Under the pieces are notes generated by a model that did not search any database, had not been told where the DNA came from, and saw nothing but the letters and a program-made list of their open reading frames with translations. Both the position numbers and the translations under genes were made by a program. This document shows, piece by piece, positions 16,261-24,952 of a stretch of DNA of 64,000 bases. The stretch spans positions 99,637 through 163,636 of the forward strand of contig NZ_JALJQZ010000004.1 of the NCBI RefSeq assembly GCF_022968395.1, in the 5' to 3' direction. Every line of letters starts with the position of its first letter. The stretch's first letter is position 1. The stretch is from Affinirhizobium lemnae. Lineage in GTDB: Bacteria > Pseudomonadota > Alphaproteobacteria > Rhizobiales > Rhizobiaceae.

Positions 16261-17400
16261 TCATGGGTAGCCGGGCGGGGTCTGCTGGTCGAAGAGTGCA
16301 GCGCCGGCGGCCTGCCAGCTGCCGGAATTGATGAAGGCGTGCTGAGCCACGCAGGCTGCATCGATCATCTTGCGGCCGAGCGGATGGCCGGTCGCCATGG
16401 CTTCCGAACCACCCATGACGAAGGCCAGGCGGGCGGCTTCCGCGCCGTCCTGTGCCGCCTTCGAGGCGGCGTGGCGCAGGCGCACCAGCGTCGGCCGGTC
16501 AACCTCGCCGTTCATCTGCATCTGCCGCCAGCCTTCCTCGATGGCATCGTAGAAGGCGGAGCGAGCGCCCATCAGAAGCCCTTCGGCCCGGGCAAAATCG
16601 ATCTGGACATAGGCGCGCGCGGCCGGGCTGGGGGCACCTGTGACAGACGCACGGGTGAGTGCGTTGGTTTTCACCCAGTCGAGCGCCGAGCGGGCAGTGC
16701 CAAGCGCAACCACGGCCAGAACCTGTGCCGCAAGTGCCATGGCTGGATAGCGGAAGATCAGATCGTCCTGCTGCGGCTTGCCACCGCGAATGAAGGTCCA
16801 TTCTTCCTGTACTATGGCCTTTTCGATGACGATGTCATGGCTGCCGGTAGCACGAAGGCCAACTGTGTCCCAGGTCTCATCGACCGTCGCATTTGCACGC
16901 GGCAAAACAGCGGTTCGAGGCAAAGGGCTATTCTCGCCTTCAATCTTGATGCCAGCACCGACAATTGATGCCCCCATGACTCCTGAACCCCAAGGCCAGC
17001 GGCCCGAGATTTCCAGCCCTTCCGGCGTCCGTCGTGCGGGCTGCGGTGGGAACATTGCTCCGGCAAAGACAGTGTTTGGGTCGGTGCCGTAGATCTGGGC
17101 ATAGGTTTCTGGCGGCAAAGCCGCCAGATAGGTGGCCGAAACGCCAAAACTTGCTACCCAGCCGGCAGACGCGTCAGCGGTTGAGATGGCTTCCACCAGG
17201 CGACAGAATTCGTGGGGCGGCAGCTCATCGCCGCCAAACCGCTTTGGTACGAAGGCACGGTAGACGCCTATTTTCTGGAACTGGGCAACAATATCTGCAG
17301 GAATGTGCCGCAACGCCTGAAATTCCTCAGCACGTATGGAGATCTCCGCTTTCAACGCCTCGAGTGTTTCGGCAGGAGTGGGAGGGGCATGATAATTCAT
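16261..17400 (-). CDS. iacA: Flavin-dependent monooxygenase of acyl-CoA dehydrogenase fold, IacA-like
   Basis: A 379-residue protein with the acyl-CoA dehydrogenase fold: N-terminal helical domain (LRHIPADIVAQFQKIGVYRAFVPKRFGGDE), central beta domain with ISGRWPWGSG and a C-terminal helical bundle. It lacks an obvious acyl-CoA catalytic glutamate region and resembles group D flavin monooxygenases, which use reduced flavin from a separate reductase (IacG here). IacA starts indole-3-acetate attack by indole-ring oxidation. Its ATG overlaps the iacH stop as ATGA. Confidence 0.88.
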   Translation of the reverse strand: MNYHAPPTPAETLEALKAEISIRAEEFQALRHIPADIVAQFQKIGVYRAFVPKRFGGDELPPHEFCRLVEAISTADASAGWVASFGVSATYLAALPPETYAQIYGTDPNTVFAGAMFPPQPARRTPEGLEISGRWPWGSGVMGASIVGAGIKIEGENSPLPRTAVLPRANATVDETWDTVGLRATGSHDIVIEKAIVQEEWTFIRGGKPQQDDLIFRYPAMALAAQVLAVVALGTARSALDWVKTNALTRASVTGAPSPAARAYVQIDFARAEGLLMGARSAFYDAIEEGWRQMQMNGEVDRPTLVRLRHAASKAAQDGAEAARLAFVMGGSEAMATGHPLGRKMIDAACVAQHAFINSGSWQAAGAALFDQQTPPGYP

Positions 17401-18590
17401 CGTCTCATTCCTTCGTCTGGGCGAGCCTTTGTCTGGAAAATGGGATTCGTTTCGATGAGCCGCCGGGCCGCCGCAAGCAGACGAGCGTCTGCGCCCTTGG
17501 CCGCAACGAGCTGAATGCCGGAGGGTAGGCCGTCAGACGTTGTCGTCGGCAGCACGAGGGCCGGGTGGCCCGAGAGATTGAACGGCCGCAGATACCGCGT
17601 AAGTGTCAGGACCTTTGCCGGCTCGCTTGCTTCGGCAAGCAACGGTGGCGGCACGGGCAGGACCGGTGTCAGAAGCATGTCGACGCGTTCGAGAAGCGCC
17701 TCAACCTCCGCCGTGAAGCGGGCGCGGACTTCTTCCGCTTCTGCTATGTCAGTACTCGTAATGTTTCTTGCGGCTTCCAGCCGGTTGCGTACGTCTTCGC
17801 CCAGCAGGTCTGGCTGCTTCAGAAGCGATACATTGGCGGCAAGCGTTTCACGGCCGATGATGGCGATGGCCGCCTTGAAGGCAGCATCGAGCAATGGCAG
17901 CTCGATTACCTCGATGACGCCGCCTCGCGGGGCCTCGACAGCCAGCATCGCTTTAGCCATGCCCGGTTCGATACTGCCATCCAACTGGAGCCTGCCGATG
18001 CGGAGCGGGGCGTCGAGCATCGCGGTCTGAAAGCCGGGATCGAGGACATGCATGGCACGCTCGATCATGGAAATGTTCCGAGCAAAGGGGCCGATGCAAT
18101 CCAGCGAGGACTGTGCCGGTAGAGCGCCTTTGCGGCTGATGCGACCGAAGGTCGGCTTGAAGCCGATGACACCACAGCAGATCGCGGGCTGGCGAATAGA
18201 GCCGCCGGTGTCCGTGCCGATAGCGAAGTCAACGAGGCCTGCCGCCACGGCTGAAGCCGATCCGGAAGACGAACCACCAGGAATAAGCTGCGGGAAGGAA
18301 GGGTTTCGCGGAGTGCCCTCGAAATGGTTAACACCGGTCATGCCAAACGCAAGCTCATGCATCTTCGTTTTGCCGACGATCCGGCATCCGGCTGAAAGGA
18401 GACGCGTCACAATCTCTGCATTGCTTGTAGCAGGAGCGGAATGGGTGAGCGCACGGCTGCCACAGCGGGTCACCATGCCCTCAATATCAATGCAATCCTT
18501 GACTGCAACAGTCAGCCCGTCCTTTGCGCCCAACGCAAATTCAGACACAAAAGCTCTGATGGCGTTCTTATCGCTCGTTTCGTTTGACAT
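17397..18590 (-). CDS. iacH: Amidase-signature enzyme, IacH-like
   Basis: A 397-residue amidase-signature hydrolase with Lys31 (VAVKDC), PGGSSSG (Ser107/108) and GTDTGGSIRQP (nucleophile Ser131). It is shorter than the amidase at 0.9-2.3 kb, and the two are only distant relatives. In known iac clusters IacH is an amidase-like protein; it may cleave an amide or lactam intermediate. ATG 18590 is the most plausible start, since an upstream extension to 18737 reads through the operator and has a hydrophobic leader unlike the family. It is the first gene of the iac minus-strand operon, unlike the A-first order described for Pseudomonas. Confidence 0.85.
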   Translation of the reverse strand: MSNETSDKNAIRAFVSEFALGAKDGLTVAVKDCIDIEGMVTRCGSRALTHSAPATSNAEIVTRLLSAGCRIVGKTKMHELAFGMTGVNHFEGTPRNPSFPQLIPGGSSSGSASAVAAGLVDFAIGTDTGGSIRQPAICCGVIGFKPTFGRISRKGALPAQSSLDCIGPFARNISMIERAMHVLDPGFQTAMLDAPLRIGRLQLDGSIEPGMAKAMLAVEAPRGGVIEVIELPLLDAAFKAAIAIIGRETLAANVSLLKQPDLLGEDVRNRLEAARNITSTDIAEAEEVRARFTAEVEALLERVDMLLTPVLPVPPPLLAEASEPAKVLTLTRYLRPFNLSGHPALVLPTTTSDGLPSGIQLVAAKGADARLLAAARRLIETNPIFQTKARPDEGMRR

Positions 18591-18619
18591 TGCTCGTCGG
18601 GCTTTGGCCCGTTCCCCGT

Positions 18620-18645
18620 TATTTACGTGAATGTTACCGTAAATA
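18620..18645. promoter_or_regulatory. Candidate IacR operator before iacH
   Basis: TATTTACG (18620-18627) and CGTAAATA (18638-18645) are perfect 8-bp arms around 10 bp. The left half continues as ATTTACGTGAATGTTACCG, matching the site at 18939 in 17 of 19 positions. It lies 30-55 bp upstream of the iacH ATG, a position suited to repression. Confidence 0.6.
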
Positions 18646-18938
18646 CTCCGGCTGTCAATGAGCAACGCTATAAAAATCTGAAAATTAATGTTTCGTATCA
18701 AGGGGATAATGCAAAAAAGGAACGGCTTCGCCCTCACGGCAAAACCGTTCCTCAGAAATTCGAAAAATGCAAAATGTTACAGCGATCCCTGGCAGCAGGA
18801 TATCCGCAGTCCAACTATTAGCACGCGAGAGCCGACATTATTCTTGCGGAATTCGGAAAACTCTTTTCTAGACATGCAGTGTTTACCTCAGGTCCAGCAA
18901 GAACAGTGGCTTGACATGGTATCGGTGTCCCATTTGAA

Positions 18939-18957
18939 ATTTACGTGATTATTACCG
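18939..18957. promoter_or_regulatory. Candidate IacR operator before iacI
   Basis: ATTTACGTGATTATTACCG here repeats the left 19 bases of the iacH operator with two changes, but the right arm is not conserved (CTTGAC instead of TAAATA). It lies about 85 bp upstream of the chosen iacI start. Confidence 0.5.
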
Positions 18958-19041
18958 CTTGACGGTTGCCATGTCAGGAATAGGCTTTTTCGGGAAGGTG
19001 CCCTCGCGGGGGCTTAACCGGCCTTGAAACGGGATTTTATC

Positions 19042-19608
19042 ATGAACGAAGAGTTAGACATCGCGGCGCTCGTGCGACGCATCGAAACGCTGGAAGCCGA
19101 AGCGGATATCCGCCGCATTCAGGCGCGCTACATGTTTCTCTGCGACACACCGAACCCGGAATTCGGTGTGGCCGACGATGCTGCGCGCATCGACCTGATC
19201 ATGCAGCTCTACACGGAGGATGCCGTGTGGGAAGGTGTCGGCGAATACTACGATAATCAGTTTGGTCGAGCAGTTGGTGCTGACGCCATCCGCAAGCATT
19301 TCCAAGGCTTTTGGGGCGGTAAGACGGATCCGGCACTGATCCTTAACTGCCACTACCTGACCTCGGAACAGATCCATGTTCACGCCAACGGTACGACGGC
19401 AGACGGGCAATGGGTGCATATGCAGCCCTGGCTATTCTCCGATGGCAAGGCACTCTTACGCTCCTCGCGCCTCAACAACACGTTTCGCAAGGAGCCCGAC
19501 GGCGTGTGGAAGATTACCCGCACCCGCACTGAAAACGTCTTCGTCGCACCGCTTCCCGCCACCTGGGCATCGGATTATCCTTCGAAATCGGTGCTTATGA
19601 AGCCGTAA
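19042..19608 (+). CDS. iacI: SnoaL/NTF2-like protein, IacI-like
   Basis: A 188-residue protein with the NTF2-like fold of the SnoaL group: an N-terminal helix (LEAEADIRRIQARYMFLCDT), LYTEDAVWEG and a late strand region GVWKITRTRTENVF. Such proteins are isomerases, dehydratases or small dioxygenase-like partners. Location next to iacH and the shared operator make iacI the best candidate, but I cannot verify homology. ATG 19042 (GGGA upstream) is preferred to the TTG at 19024. It is read away from the main iac operon. Confidence 0.65.
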   Translation: MNEELDIAALVRRIETLEAEADIRRIQARYMFLCDTPNPEFGVADDAARIDLIMQLYTEDAVWEGVGEYYDNQFGRAVGADAIRKHFQGFWGGKTDPALILNCHYLTSEQIHVHANGTTADGQWVHMQPWLFSDGKALLRSSRLNNTFRKEPDGVWKITRTRTENVFVAPLPATWASDYPSKSVLMKP

Positions 19609-19622
19609 GGATAACGCCCACA

Positions 19623-19666
19623 ATAGAGCATTTCCGGTTAAAACGGGATCACCTGTAATACTCTAT
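19623..19666. repeat. Short ATAGAG-ended repeat
   Basis: ATAGAG (19623-19628) and CTCTAT (19661-19666) bound a segment with TTTCCGGTTAAAACGGGATC. From memory this style of intergenic repeat is common in Rhizobiales genomes; copy number must be checked against the genome. Confidence 0.4.
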
Positions 19667-19691
19667 CTCTTTGTCTTTACGCAGTCTGGAC

Positions 19692-19870
19692 TTAGAGCGC
19701 TTCAGGGTTAAATGGAAACAGTTCTGTTTGGGAGGGCCGGATCATTTTCAGCCATTATCTGCGGCTTTTGTCTCGATCGTACCTTGCGGGTATGCCCTTC
19801 GCCAAAAGCCTTGATCCTGACTGAAACCGAGCACGGCAGAACGATTCCATTGAGCCCTGAAACGCTCTAA
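19692..19870. repeat. MITE-like palindromic element (about 179 bp)
   Basis: The left arm starts TTAGAGCGCTTCAGGG (19692-19726) and the right arm (19837-19870) is its imperfect reverse complement, starting TTAGAGCGTTTCAGGG on the minus strand. Inner arms GGCTTTTG/CAAAAGCC also pair, so the whole element can fold into one long stem. No transposase is present. The element at 58494-58654 begins with the same TTTTAGAGCG flank. Confidence 0.6.
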
Positions 19871-19936
19871 AACCGCTAACGTACTTTTACTGGACCTGCT
19901 TTCAGAATGTCTCGTCGATCGTCTTGCAGAACGAAA

Positions 19937-19960
19937 AAGGGCCGGCATCCACCGGCCCTT
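19937..19960 (-). terminator. Rho-independent terminator of the aldehyde dehydrogenase operon
   Basis: Perfect stem AAGGGCCGG/CCGGCCCTT with a 6-nt loop lies 24 bp past the stop at 19984. On the minus strand it is followed by TTT, making a standard intrinsic terminator for the dabb-macA-dioxygenase-ALDH transcript. Confidence 0.8.
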
Positions 19961-19983
19961 CGCCATGCATGGCGTGCTGTCCA

Positions 19984-21492
19984 TCACCGGTAGGCAATGC
20001 AGACAGCTTTGGTTTCGAGATAGTTTTCCAGCGCCCGGCTGCCATGCTCACGGCCTATTCCAGATTGCTTGCGGCCGCCGAAGGGCATGTTCTGGTCGGG
20101 AATATTGTGGCTGTTGACCCAGACGGTACCCGCCTCGATCTTCGGCACATAGCGCATGACCTTGTTGAGATCGTTGGTCCAGATCGATGCGCCAAGGCCG
20201 TAGCGGGTGTCGTTGGCAAGACGAACTGCTTCGTCCGGGTCATCGAATGGCGTGATGGTCACGACCGGGCCGAAGACTTCATCCTGCATGAGCGCCATGT
20301 CCTGTCGGACATCCGTGAAGAGTTCCGGTGCAACGAAGAAACCCTTGTCGGGCGCGCTGGCACCTAGAACTGGCTTTGCGCCATCTTCGATCCCGCGCGC
20401 GATGCAGGCTTTTACGTGGGACTGATGTTTGGCAGAGACCAGTGGATTGATCTGGTTCATCGGATTGAGGCCCGAACCCACCGCAAGGCTGCGCGAAACA
20501 TTCGCAATCACCTCCAGCGCTTTTTCGTAAATGCCCTTCTGAGCATAGATGCGTGTGCCGGCGCAGCAGGTCTGTCCGGTATTGAAGAAGACGCCTATGC
20601 CGGCGGCGGCGCCGAGCAGATCGAGATCCATGTCGTCGAACATGATCATCGGCGCTTTGCCACCGAGTTCCAGCGTCACGCGTTTCATGTCCTTCATGGC
20701 TTGAACGCCGATCAGCTTACCGGTCTCGGTGGAGCCGGTAAAGGTAATCTTGGCAACGCCGGGATGGGCAACGAGTGCCGCCCCCGCCGTCTCGCCCATG
20801 CCGGTCACGACATTGACCACGCCTTCCGGAAAGCCGGCTTCAAGGCACAACTCGGCAAGTCGGATGGAGGTGAGCGGCGTTTCCTCGGCTGGCTTCAGAA
20901 CAACGGTACAGCCGGCAGCGAGCGCCGGGGCGATCTTCCACGCGGCCATATTGAGCGGGAAGTTCCACGGCGTGATGGCGGCAACGACGCCGACTGGCTC
21001 CTTGCGGGTGTGGGCCTGATAGCGCATGCCCGGCGGGATACCGATAGAGACATCTAGCGTTGCGCCCTCGATCTTGGTCGCGCAGCCAGCCATGTAACGG
21101 AAATACTCGGCCGAGGACTGCACCTCGATCAGGCGTGACAGGAGGATCGACTTGCCTTGGTTGAGCGTTTCAAGCTGTGCCAGTTCCTCGCCGTTTTCTT
21201 CAATCAGATCGGCGAGCTTCAGGAGGAGTGACTGGCGCTGTACCGGCAGCATTTTCGACCAAGGACCTTCGAATGCCGCTGCCGCAGCCCTCACAGCGAG
21301 ATCGATATCGTTTGCATCGCAGGCGGGCACATGGGCCAGCACTTCGCCGGTGGCAGGGTTCGTTACCGTGTAAGTGGCGCCGGACGTCGCTGCGGATGAC
21401 TGCCCGCCTATCAACACCCTGGGCGATTTCAGGAAGTCGGTCACGGCATCGCATACCGATTCAACGACACTATCTGGTCGTGCAATTTTCAT
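19984..21492 (-). CDS. NAD(P)-dependent aldehyde dehydrogenase
   Basis: The 502-residue enzyme has the ALDH catalytic set: Asn177 (PWNFPL), Glu275 (LELGGKAP) and Cys309 (GQTCCAG), with FTGSTETG in the cofactor site. It resembles betaine- and aryl-aldehyde dehydrogenases. It lies 48 bp after the dioxygenase gene and probably ends that operon. Within an auxin island an indole-3-acetaldehyde or aromatic aldehyde substrate is plausible, but the sequence does not decide it. Confidence 0.88.
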   Translation of the reverse strand: MKIARPDSVVESVCDAVTDFLKSPRVLIGGQSSAATSGATYTVTNPATGEVLAHVPACDANDIDLAVRAAAAAFEGPWSKMLPVQRQSLLLKLADLIEENGEELAQLETLNQGKSILLSRLIEVQSSAEYFRYMAGCATKIEGATLDVSIGIPPGMRYQAHTRKEPVGVVAAITPWNFPLNMAAWKIAPALAAGCTVVLKPAEETPLTSIRLAELCLEAGFPEGVVNVVTGMGETAGAALVAHPGVAKITFTGSTETGKLIGVQAMKDMKRVTLELGGKAPMIMFDDMDLDLLGAAAGIGVFFNTGQTCCAGTRIYAQKGIYEKALEVIANVSRSLAVGSGLNPMNQINPLVSAKHQSHVKACIARGIEDGAKPVLGASAPDKGFFVAPELFTDVRQDMALMQDEVFGPVVTITPFDDPDEAVRLANDTRYGLGASIWTNDLNKVMRYVPKIEAGTVWVNSHNIPDQNMPFGGRKQSGIGREHGSRALENYLETKAVCIAYR

Positions 21493-21540
21493 ATCTAATC
21501 CCTCTTTGATTGTTGTTGGCTTTAGTGCCTGCTCTGCCTG

Positions 21541-22383
21541 TCAGTCAGCCTGTCGGCATAGGGTAAAGTCGTAATTGGCACGCCATGCTTCTGTGTCGGA
21601 ATCGACTTTAAGGTAGTCGACGATCAGAGATTCCTTGACACCGAACACGGCGTCCGAGGCAAGGTATCGATCTCCCGCCACGAAGATGTGCGTGATCAAA
21701 CGGCAGTGGCCCGCTGCCGTGACCATGAAATGCATGTGTGCGGGCCGCCATGGATGTCGCCCAAGCGCTGCCAGCATCCGGCCTACTGGTCCATCGTCTG
21801 GGATCGGATAGGAAACCGGCTTGATGCCTCTAAACGCGTAAGTCCCATCCGGGCCGGTGCGGAAACGGCCGCGATTGTTAAAGGCCGGCTGAAGGTCGGG
21901 CTGCTGGACATCGTAAAAACCGTCCTCATTATCGGACCACACATCGACCACGGCATTTTCCAGAGGCTTGCCATGCAGATCGAGCACACGGCCGGTGTAG
22001 AGGCAAATCTCGCCTTTGCCATCGAGACTGATATTGCTTCCCATGGCACGCTCCGGTGCACCATCAACATGGAATGGGCCGAACACGGTAGTTTCCGTGG
22101 CCCCATTGGGGGCGCGGTGGTTGATGGCATCGACCAGCATGGACGCCCCGAGCGTATCGGAGAGAAGAATAAATTCCTGCCGACTGCCGGAGCAGGTCTG
22201 ACCGGTTTGCGTAAGAAATTCTATTGCCTGCTCCCACTCGGCTTCAGTCAGTTCCACATCCCGAATGAAAGCATGTAGATGGCCAACCAGTGAGGTCATA
22301 ATCCTGCGCAATCGAGGCGATGTGTGCGGCCCGATGCGGTTGTTGACGACATCTGCGGATGTCTCCTCGGTGAAATAGCTCAT
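21541..22383 (-). CDS. Intradiol ring-cleavage dioxygenase, probable hydroxyquinol 1,2-dioxygenase
   Basis: A 280-residue non-haem Fe(III) intradiol dioxygenase with an N-terminal helical dimerisation domain and the ligand set Tyr157 (GFYDVQ), Tyr192 (VSYPIP), His216 and His218 (RPAHMHF). Its start overlaps the maleylacetate reductase stop (ATGA). That pairing is diagnostic for hydroxyquinol cleavage to maleylacetate, rather than for catechol; a chlorocatechol-type substrate is the alternative. A separate CatA gene nearby (23961-24899) supports division of labour. Confidence 0.85.
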   Translation of the reverse strand: MSYFTEETSADVVNNRIGPHTSPRLRRIMTSLVGHLHAFIRDVELTEAEWEQAIEFLTQTGQTCSGSRQEFILLSDTLGASMLVDAINHRAPNGATETTVFGPFHVDGAPERAMGSNISLDGKGEICLYTGRVLDLHGKPLENAVVDVWSDNEDGFYDVQQPDLQPAFNNRGRFRTGPDGTYAFRGIKPVSYPIPDDGPVGRMLAALGRHPWRPAHMHFMVTAAGHCRLITHIFVAGDRYLASDAVFGVKESLIVDYLKVDSDTEAWRANYDFTLCRQAD

Positions 22384-23462
22384 GCGGTTTTCCTTCCCTC
22401 AACCCATGGTGTCGCGCCGTCGAAGGCCCTTTGCATCAATTGCCTGATGGGTCCTGCCTCAAGCGGGCGCGGGTTCCAGTAGCTGTTCGTCAGAGCAATC
22501 TCGGTTGCTCGATCGAGGCCATCTGCGGGCATGCCAATCTCTGCGAGACTTATAGGGGCGCCAACGGATCTGGCGAGTTTCTGGAGTGCAAGGGCCGGTT
22601 CCTCCCCGAAAATGGTTTCCAGCGAAGCGATGACTTCGGGGATGGAAGGCGCATTGTAGGCCAGTGCGTGTGGCAGAACGATAGTGTGCGTTTCAGCATG
22701 CGGCAGATCGAAACTGCCGCCCAGCGTGTGACACAGCTTGTGATGCAACGCCATGCCGACAGCCCCCAGACAGGTTCCACATAACCACGCGCCATGAAGT
22801 GCATCGAAGCGCGCGTCGCGGTCACCGGGATCCTGGGCTATCTTCGGCAATGCACGGGCCAGGGCTGCGATTGCTTCGAGGGCCAGCACAGAGATGACAG
22901 GATTGCTGTCTCGCGCATAAAGTGCTTCCACCGCATGAGCGATTGCATTCATGCCGCTGGTGCCGGACAACGTTATTGGCAGGCTCATGGTTTGTTCCAC
23001 GTCGTAAATCACAACCTGCGGCAAGACCTTTGGCGTTGTCTGCGTTTTCTTGATGCCTTCATTGGTTTCCCCAAGAATTGGCGTCATCTCAGAACCAGCA
23101 TAGGTGGTGGGGAGCACCACCTGCGGAAGGCCGGTGCGAAGGGCAATCGCCTTGGCAAGTCCGGTTGTCGAACCACCGCCGATTGCCACTATGGCATCAA
23201 CCCTCTTCTGCGATGCAAGAGCGACTGCCTGTTCGCTGACATGGACCGGCGTGTGCATGACCGCGCCAGCAAACACGCCAGCAGCAGCTCCGCCCAGAAG
23301 CGCAGCCAACTGTTCGGCCTGTCCTTTCTGGGGAGGCGTGGAGAGGATCAGCGCGCGGGATGCACCAAGCCGTGCCACCTCTTCCGGCAATTGCCGAGTC
23401 GTTCCAAAACCGAAAATGACTCTGGCCGGATGGCTTGTGTAGACGAAATTGGAGCGCGACAT
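22380..23462 (-). CDS. Maleylacetate reductase
   Basis: A 360-residue iron-alcohol-dehydrogenase-fold protein containing GFGTTRQLPEEVARLG, the NAD(H) loop GGGSTTGLAKAIAL and LPTTYAGSEMTPI, all typical of maleylacetate reductase. It reduces maleylacetate to 3-oxoadipate. ATG 23462 follows the preceding stop by one base; an upstream extension to 23486 overlaps that gene and is less likely. It overlaps the dioxygenase gene by 4 bp. Confidence 0.9.
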   Translation of the reverse strand: MSRSNFVYTSHPARVIFGFGTTRQLPEEVARLGASRALILSTPPQKGQAEQLAALLGGAAAGVFAGAVMHTPVHVSEQAVALASQKRVDAIVAIGGGSTTGLAKAIALRTGLPQVVLPTTYAGSEMTPILGETNEGIKKTQTTPKVLPQVVIYDVEQTMSLPITLSGTSGMNAIAHAVEALYARDSNPVISVLALEAIAALARALPKIAQDPGDRDARFDALHGAWLCGTCLGAVGMALHHKLCHTLGGSFDLPHAETHTIVLPHALAYNAPSIPEVIASLETIFGEEPALALQKLARSVGAPISLAEIGMPADGLDRATEIALTNSYWNPRPLEAGPIRQLMQRAFDGATPWVEGRKTA

Positions 23463-23463
23463 T

Positions 23464-23724
23464 TCACGCCACCTTCCGTGACGCAATGAGGTAATCCATC
23501 TGATGGCGCGCTATACGCAGCCCTTTCAGCCTATTGCGAACGTATGATACGCCGTCTGTTTCCAGGCCTACCTCCAGCAAGGTCATACCCGGGATCTTGC
23601 TTCGAAGGCCCTCGAATTCGCGACAGACGGAAGCAATTGCCTCATTCTTCTGGTCCGCTGTAGAGCCAGCCACGTTCCACATAACGATATGGCACATGGC
23701 GCGCGTAGTCGTAGACATGGGCAT
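23464..23724 (-). CDS. Dabb (stress-responsive alpha/beta barrel)-like small protein
   Basis: An 86-residue protein with the Dabb opening CHIVMWNVAGSTADQK and LRSKIPGM. The family includes ferredoxin-like dimers, some of them cyclases or hydrolases on aromatic polyketides. The last third differs from usual Dabb proteins and the protein is slightly short, so it may be divergent or altered by an old frameshift. ATG 23724 has GGGGAA upstream. It is the first gene of the hydroxyquinol operon, behind an ACGTGA-type motif. Confidence 0.65.
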   Translation of the reverse strand: MPMSTTTRAMCHIVMWNVAGSTADQKNEAIASVCREFEGLRSKIPGMTLLEVGLETDGVSYVRNRLKGLRIARHQMDYLIASRKVA

Positions 23725-23786
23725 AAATGTTTCCCCGTGATGCTGACGCGGAAACTTTCCGCCGTTTGCGCACCCTCTCATTGACC

Positions 23787-23805
23787 AATTACGTGATAAA
23801 TCATG
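23787..23805. promoter_or_regulatory. ACGTGA-type motif upstream of hydroxyquinol operon
   Basis: AATTACGTGATAAATCATG shares TTACGTGA (23789-23796) with the iacH and iacI sites and lies about 65 bp before the Dabb gene. The second half is weak, so this may be a chance match, but the position fits control by the same regulator. Confidence 0.4.
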
Positions 23806-23929
23806 TTTTTTGGAAAAGTTTCTTGCGATTTTTGCAACAAAGAGATTCGGCAGCAGGGGCTTACGGAATTCGGAAGAACACGCTTAATGCCTCCGCCTTG
23901 TAGAGGCTGAAGGCAAACTGAAGGCATGA

Positions 23930-23954
23930 GGCGACCCGGTCATGCCGGGCCGCC
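23930..23954 (-). terminator. Hairpin after catA
   Basis: GGCG-CCCGG (23930-23939) pairs with CCGGG-CGCC (23945-23954), with an A/C mismatch, 6 bp beyond the catA stop. It lacks a clear T-run, so termination may be partial. Confidence 0.5.
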
Positions 23955-23960
23955 CATGGT

Positions 23961-24899
23961 TTACGCGGCGGCGCGTGGGCGCAGAGCGTTGACCTGATTG
24001 TCGACACCATCGACGAGGGCTGTCAGTTTGATGTCGAAGACGATCTCGGCAAACGGACCGCTCAGGCCGTTGGCCTTGATGCTGGCTTCGTCCGTGCGCT
24101 CGATCACGTCAGGCACCAGGCCGTCGCGAGTGGCATAGGCGAAATCGTCGTTTATCAGCGGATCGCCTGCAATATTGATCTGCGTCGTCAGCTTGCGGTG
24201 GCCATCGGCACTGACGAAGAAGTGGATGTGGGCGGGACGCTGGCCGTGGCGACCGAGCGCCGAAAGCAGCTTTTCGGTCGGGCTGCCCGGAGGCACGCCA
24301 TAGCCATGCGGCACGATGCTGCGGAACTTGTAGCGGCCATTCTCGTCCGTGATGATGGTACGGCGCATGTTGAAAGGCGCCTGCTTGCCCGTCGGATCGA
24401 AGTGCGAATAGAAGCCGCGCGTGTCGCAGTGCCAGACCTCGACCTTCGCTCCAGCGCTCGGCTTGCCGTCGGCGCCGTAGACTGTGCCGTGCATGATCAG
24501 CGTATGGCCGTCGGTATCCGTGCCGTCATCGAGACGGGCAAAGCCCTGACATTCCGGTGCGCCGGCCACATAGAGCGGCCCCTCGATGGTCCGCGGCGTC
24601 TCGTTCTTGATGCCGAGCGCATCGTCGATGGCATCCAGACGCTCGTCAAGGAAATGATCCAGACCGAGACCCGGCGATATCAGACCGGCCTGACCGGTCG
24701 CACCAATTTCATTGACCCAGGCAATCGCCGTCCAGTACTCGTCGGGCGTTACATCAAGATCGTCGATCGTCTTGAAAAGGTCCGATACGACCCGGTGGAC
24801 GATCTGCTTGACGCGCGGATTGCCCTCTTTTTGCTCAAAGCCGCTCAAGACCTTGAGAAAGTCCTGGATGTCGGGGCGATTGAAGATTTTTACGCTCAT
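23961..24899 (-). CDS. catA: Catechol 1,2-dioxygenase
   Basis: A 312-residue intradiol dioxygenase with iron ligands Tyr164 (RGFYSHFD), Tyr200 (PHGYGVP), His224 and His226 (RPAHIHFF), the numbering known for characterised CatA proteins. The N-terminal helical linker domain is complete. It cleaves catechol, the aromatic product of the iac pathway, to cis,cis-muconate. It follows catB and catC on the same strand (53 bp after catC), completing the ortho-cleavage set. There is no signal peptide. Confidence 0.95.
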   Translation of the reverse strand: MSVKIFNRPDIQDFLKVLSGFEQKEGNPRVKQIVHRVVSDLFKTIDDLDVTPDEYWTAIAWVNEIGATGQAGLISPGLGLDHFLDERLDAIDDALGIKNETPRTIEGPLYVAGAPECQGFARLDDGTDTDGHTLIMHGTVYGADGKPSAGAKVEVWHCDTRGFYSHFDPTGKQAPFNMRRTIITDENGRYKFRSIVPHGYGVPPGSPTEKLLSALGRHGQRPAHIHFFVSADGHRKLTTQINIAGDPLINDDFAYATRDGLVPDVIERTDEASIKANGLSGPFAEIVFDIKLTALVDGVDNQVNALRPRAAA

Positions 24900-24952
24900 G
24901 TCATGTCCTCCTCACATGGGATGAATTGAGCCGGATTGCTCCAGTGTTGTCG

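Larger units (their letters stand above)
18591..19041. other. Divergent iacH / iacI regulatory region
   Basis: Within 450 bp there is an operator-like palindrome near each start (18620-18645 and 18939-18957) and AGGAACGG/CCGTTCCT arms (18718-18725, 18745-18752) able to form a hairpin. The sequence is more AT-rich than the genes and no real ORF was found; two small plus-strand frames lack support. Confidence 0.6.
19609..19983. other. Repeat-rich intergenic region between iacI and aldehyde dehydrogenase
   Basis: This 375-bp region between convergent genes contains a short ATAGAG/CTCTAT element, a 179-bp palindromic element and a terminator. No gene is credible: the minus-strand frame at 19748-19987 lies inside the repeat. 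Confidence 0.65.
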
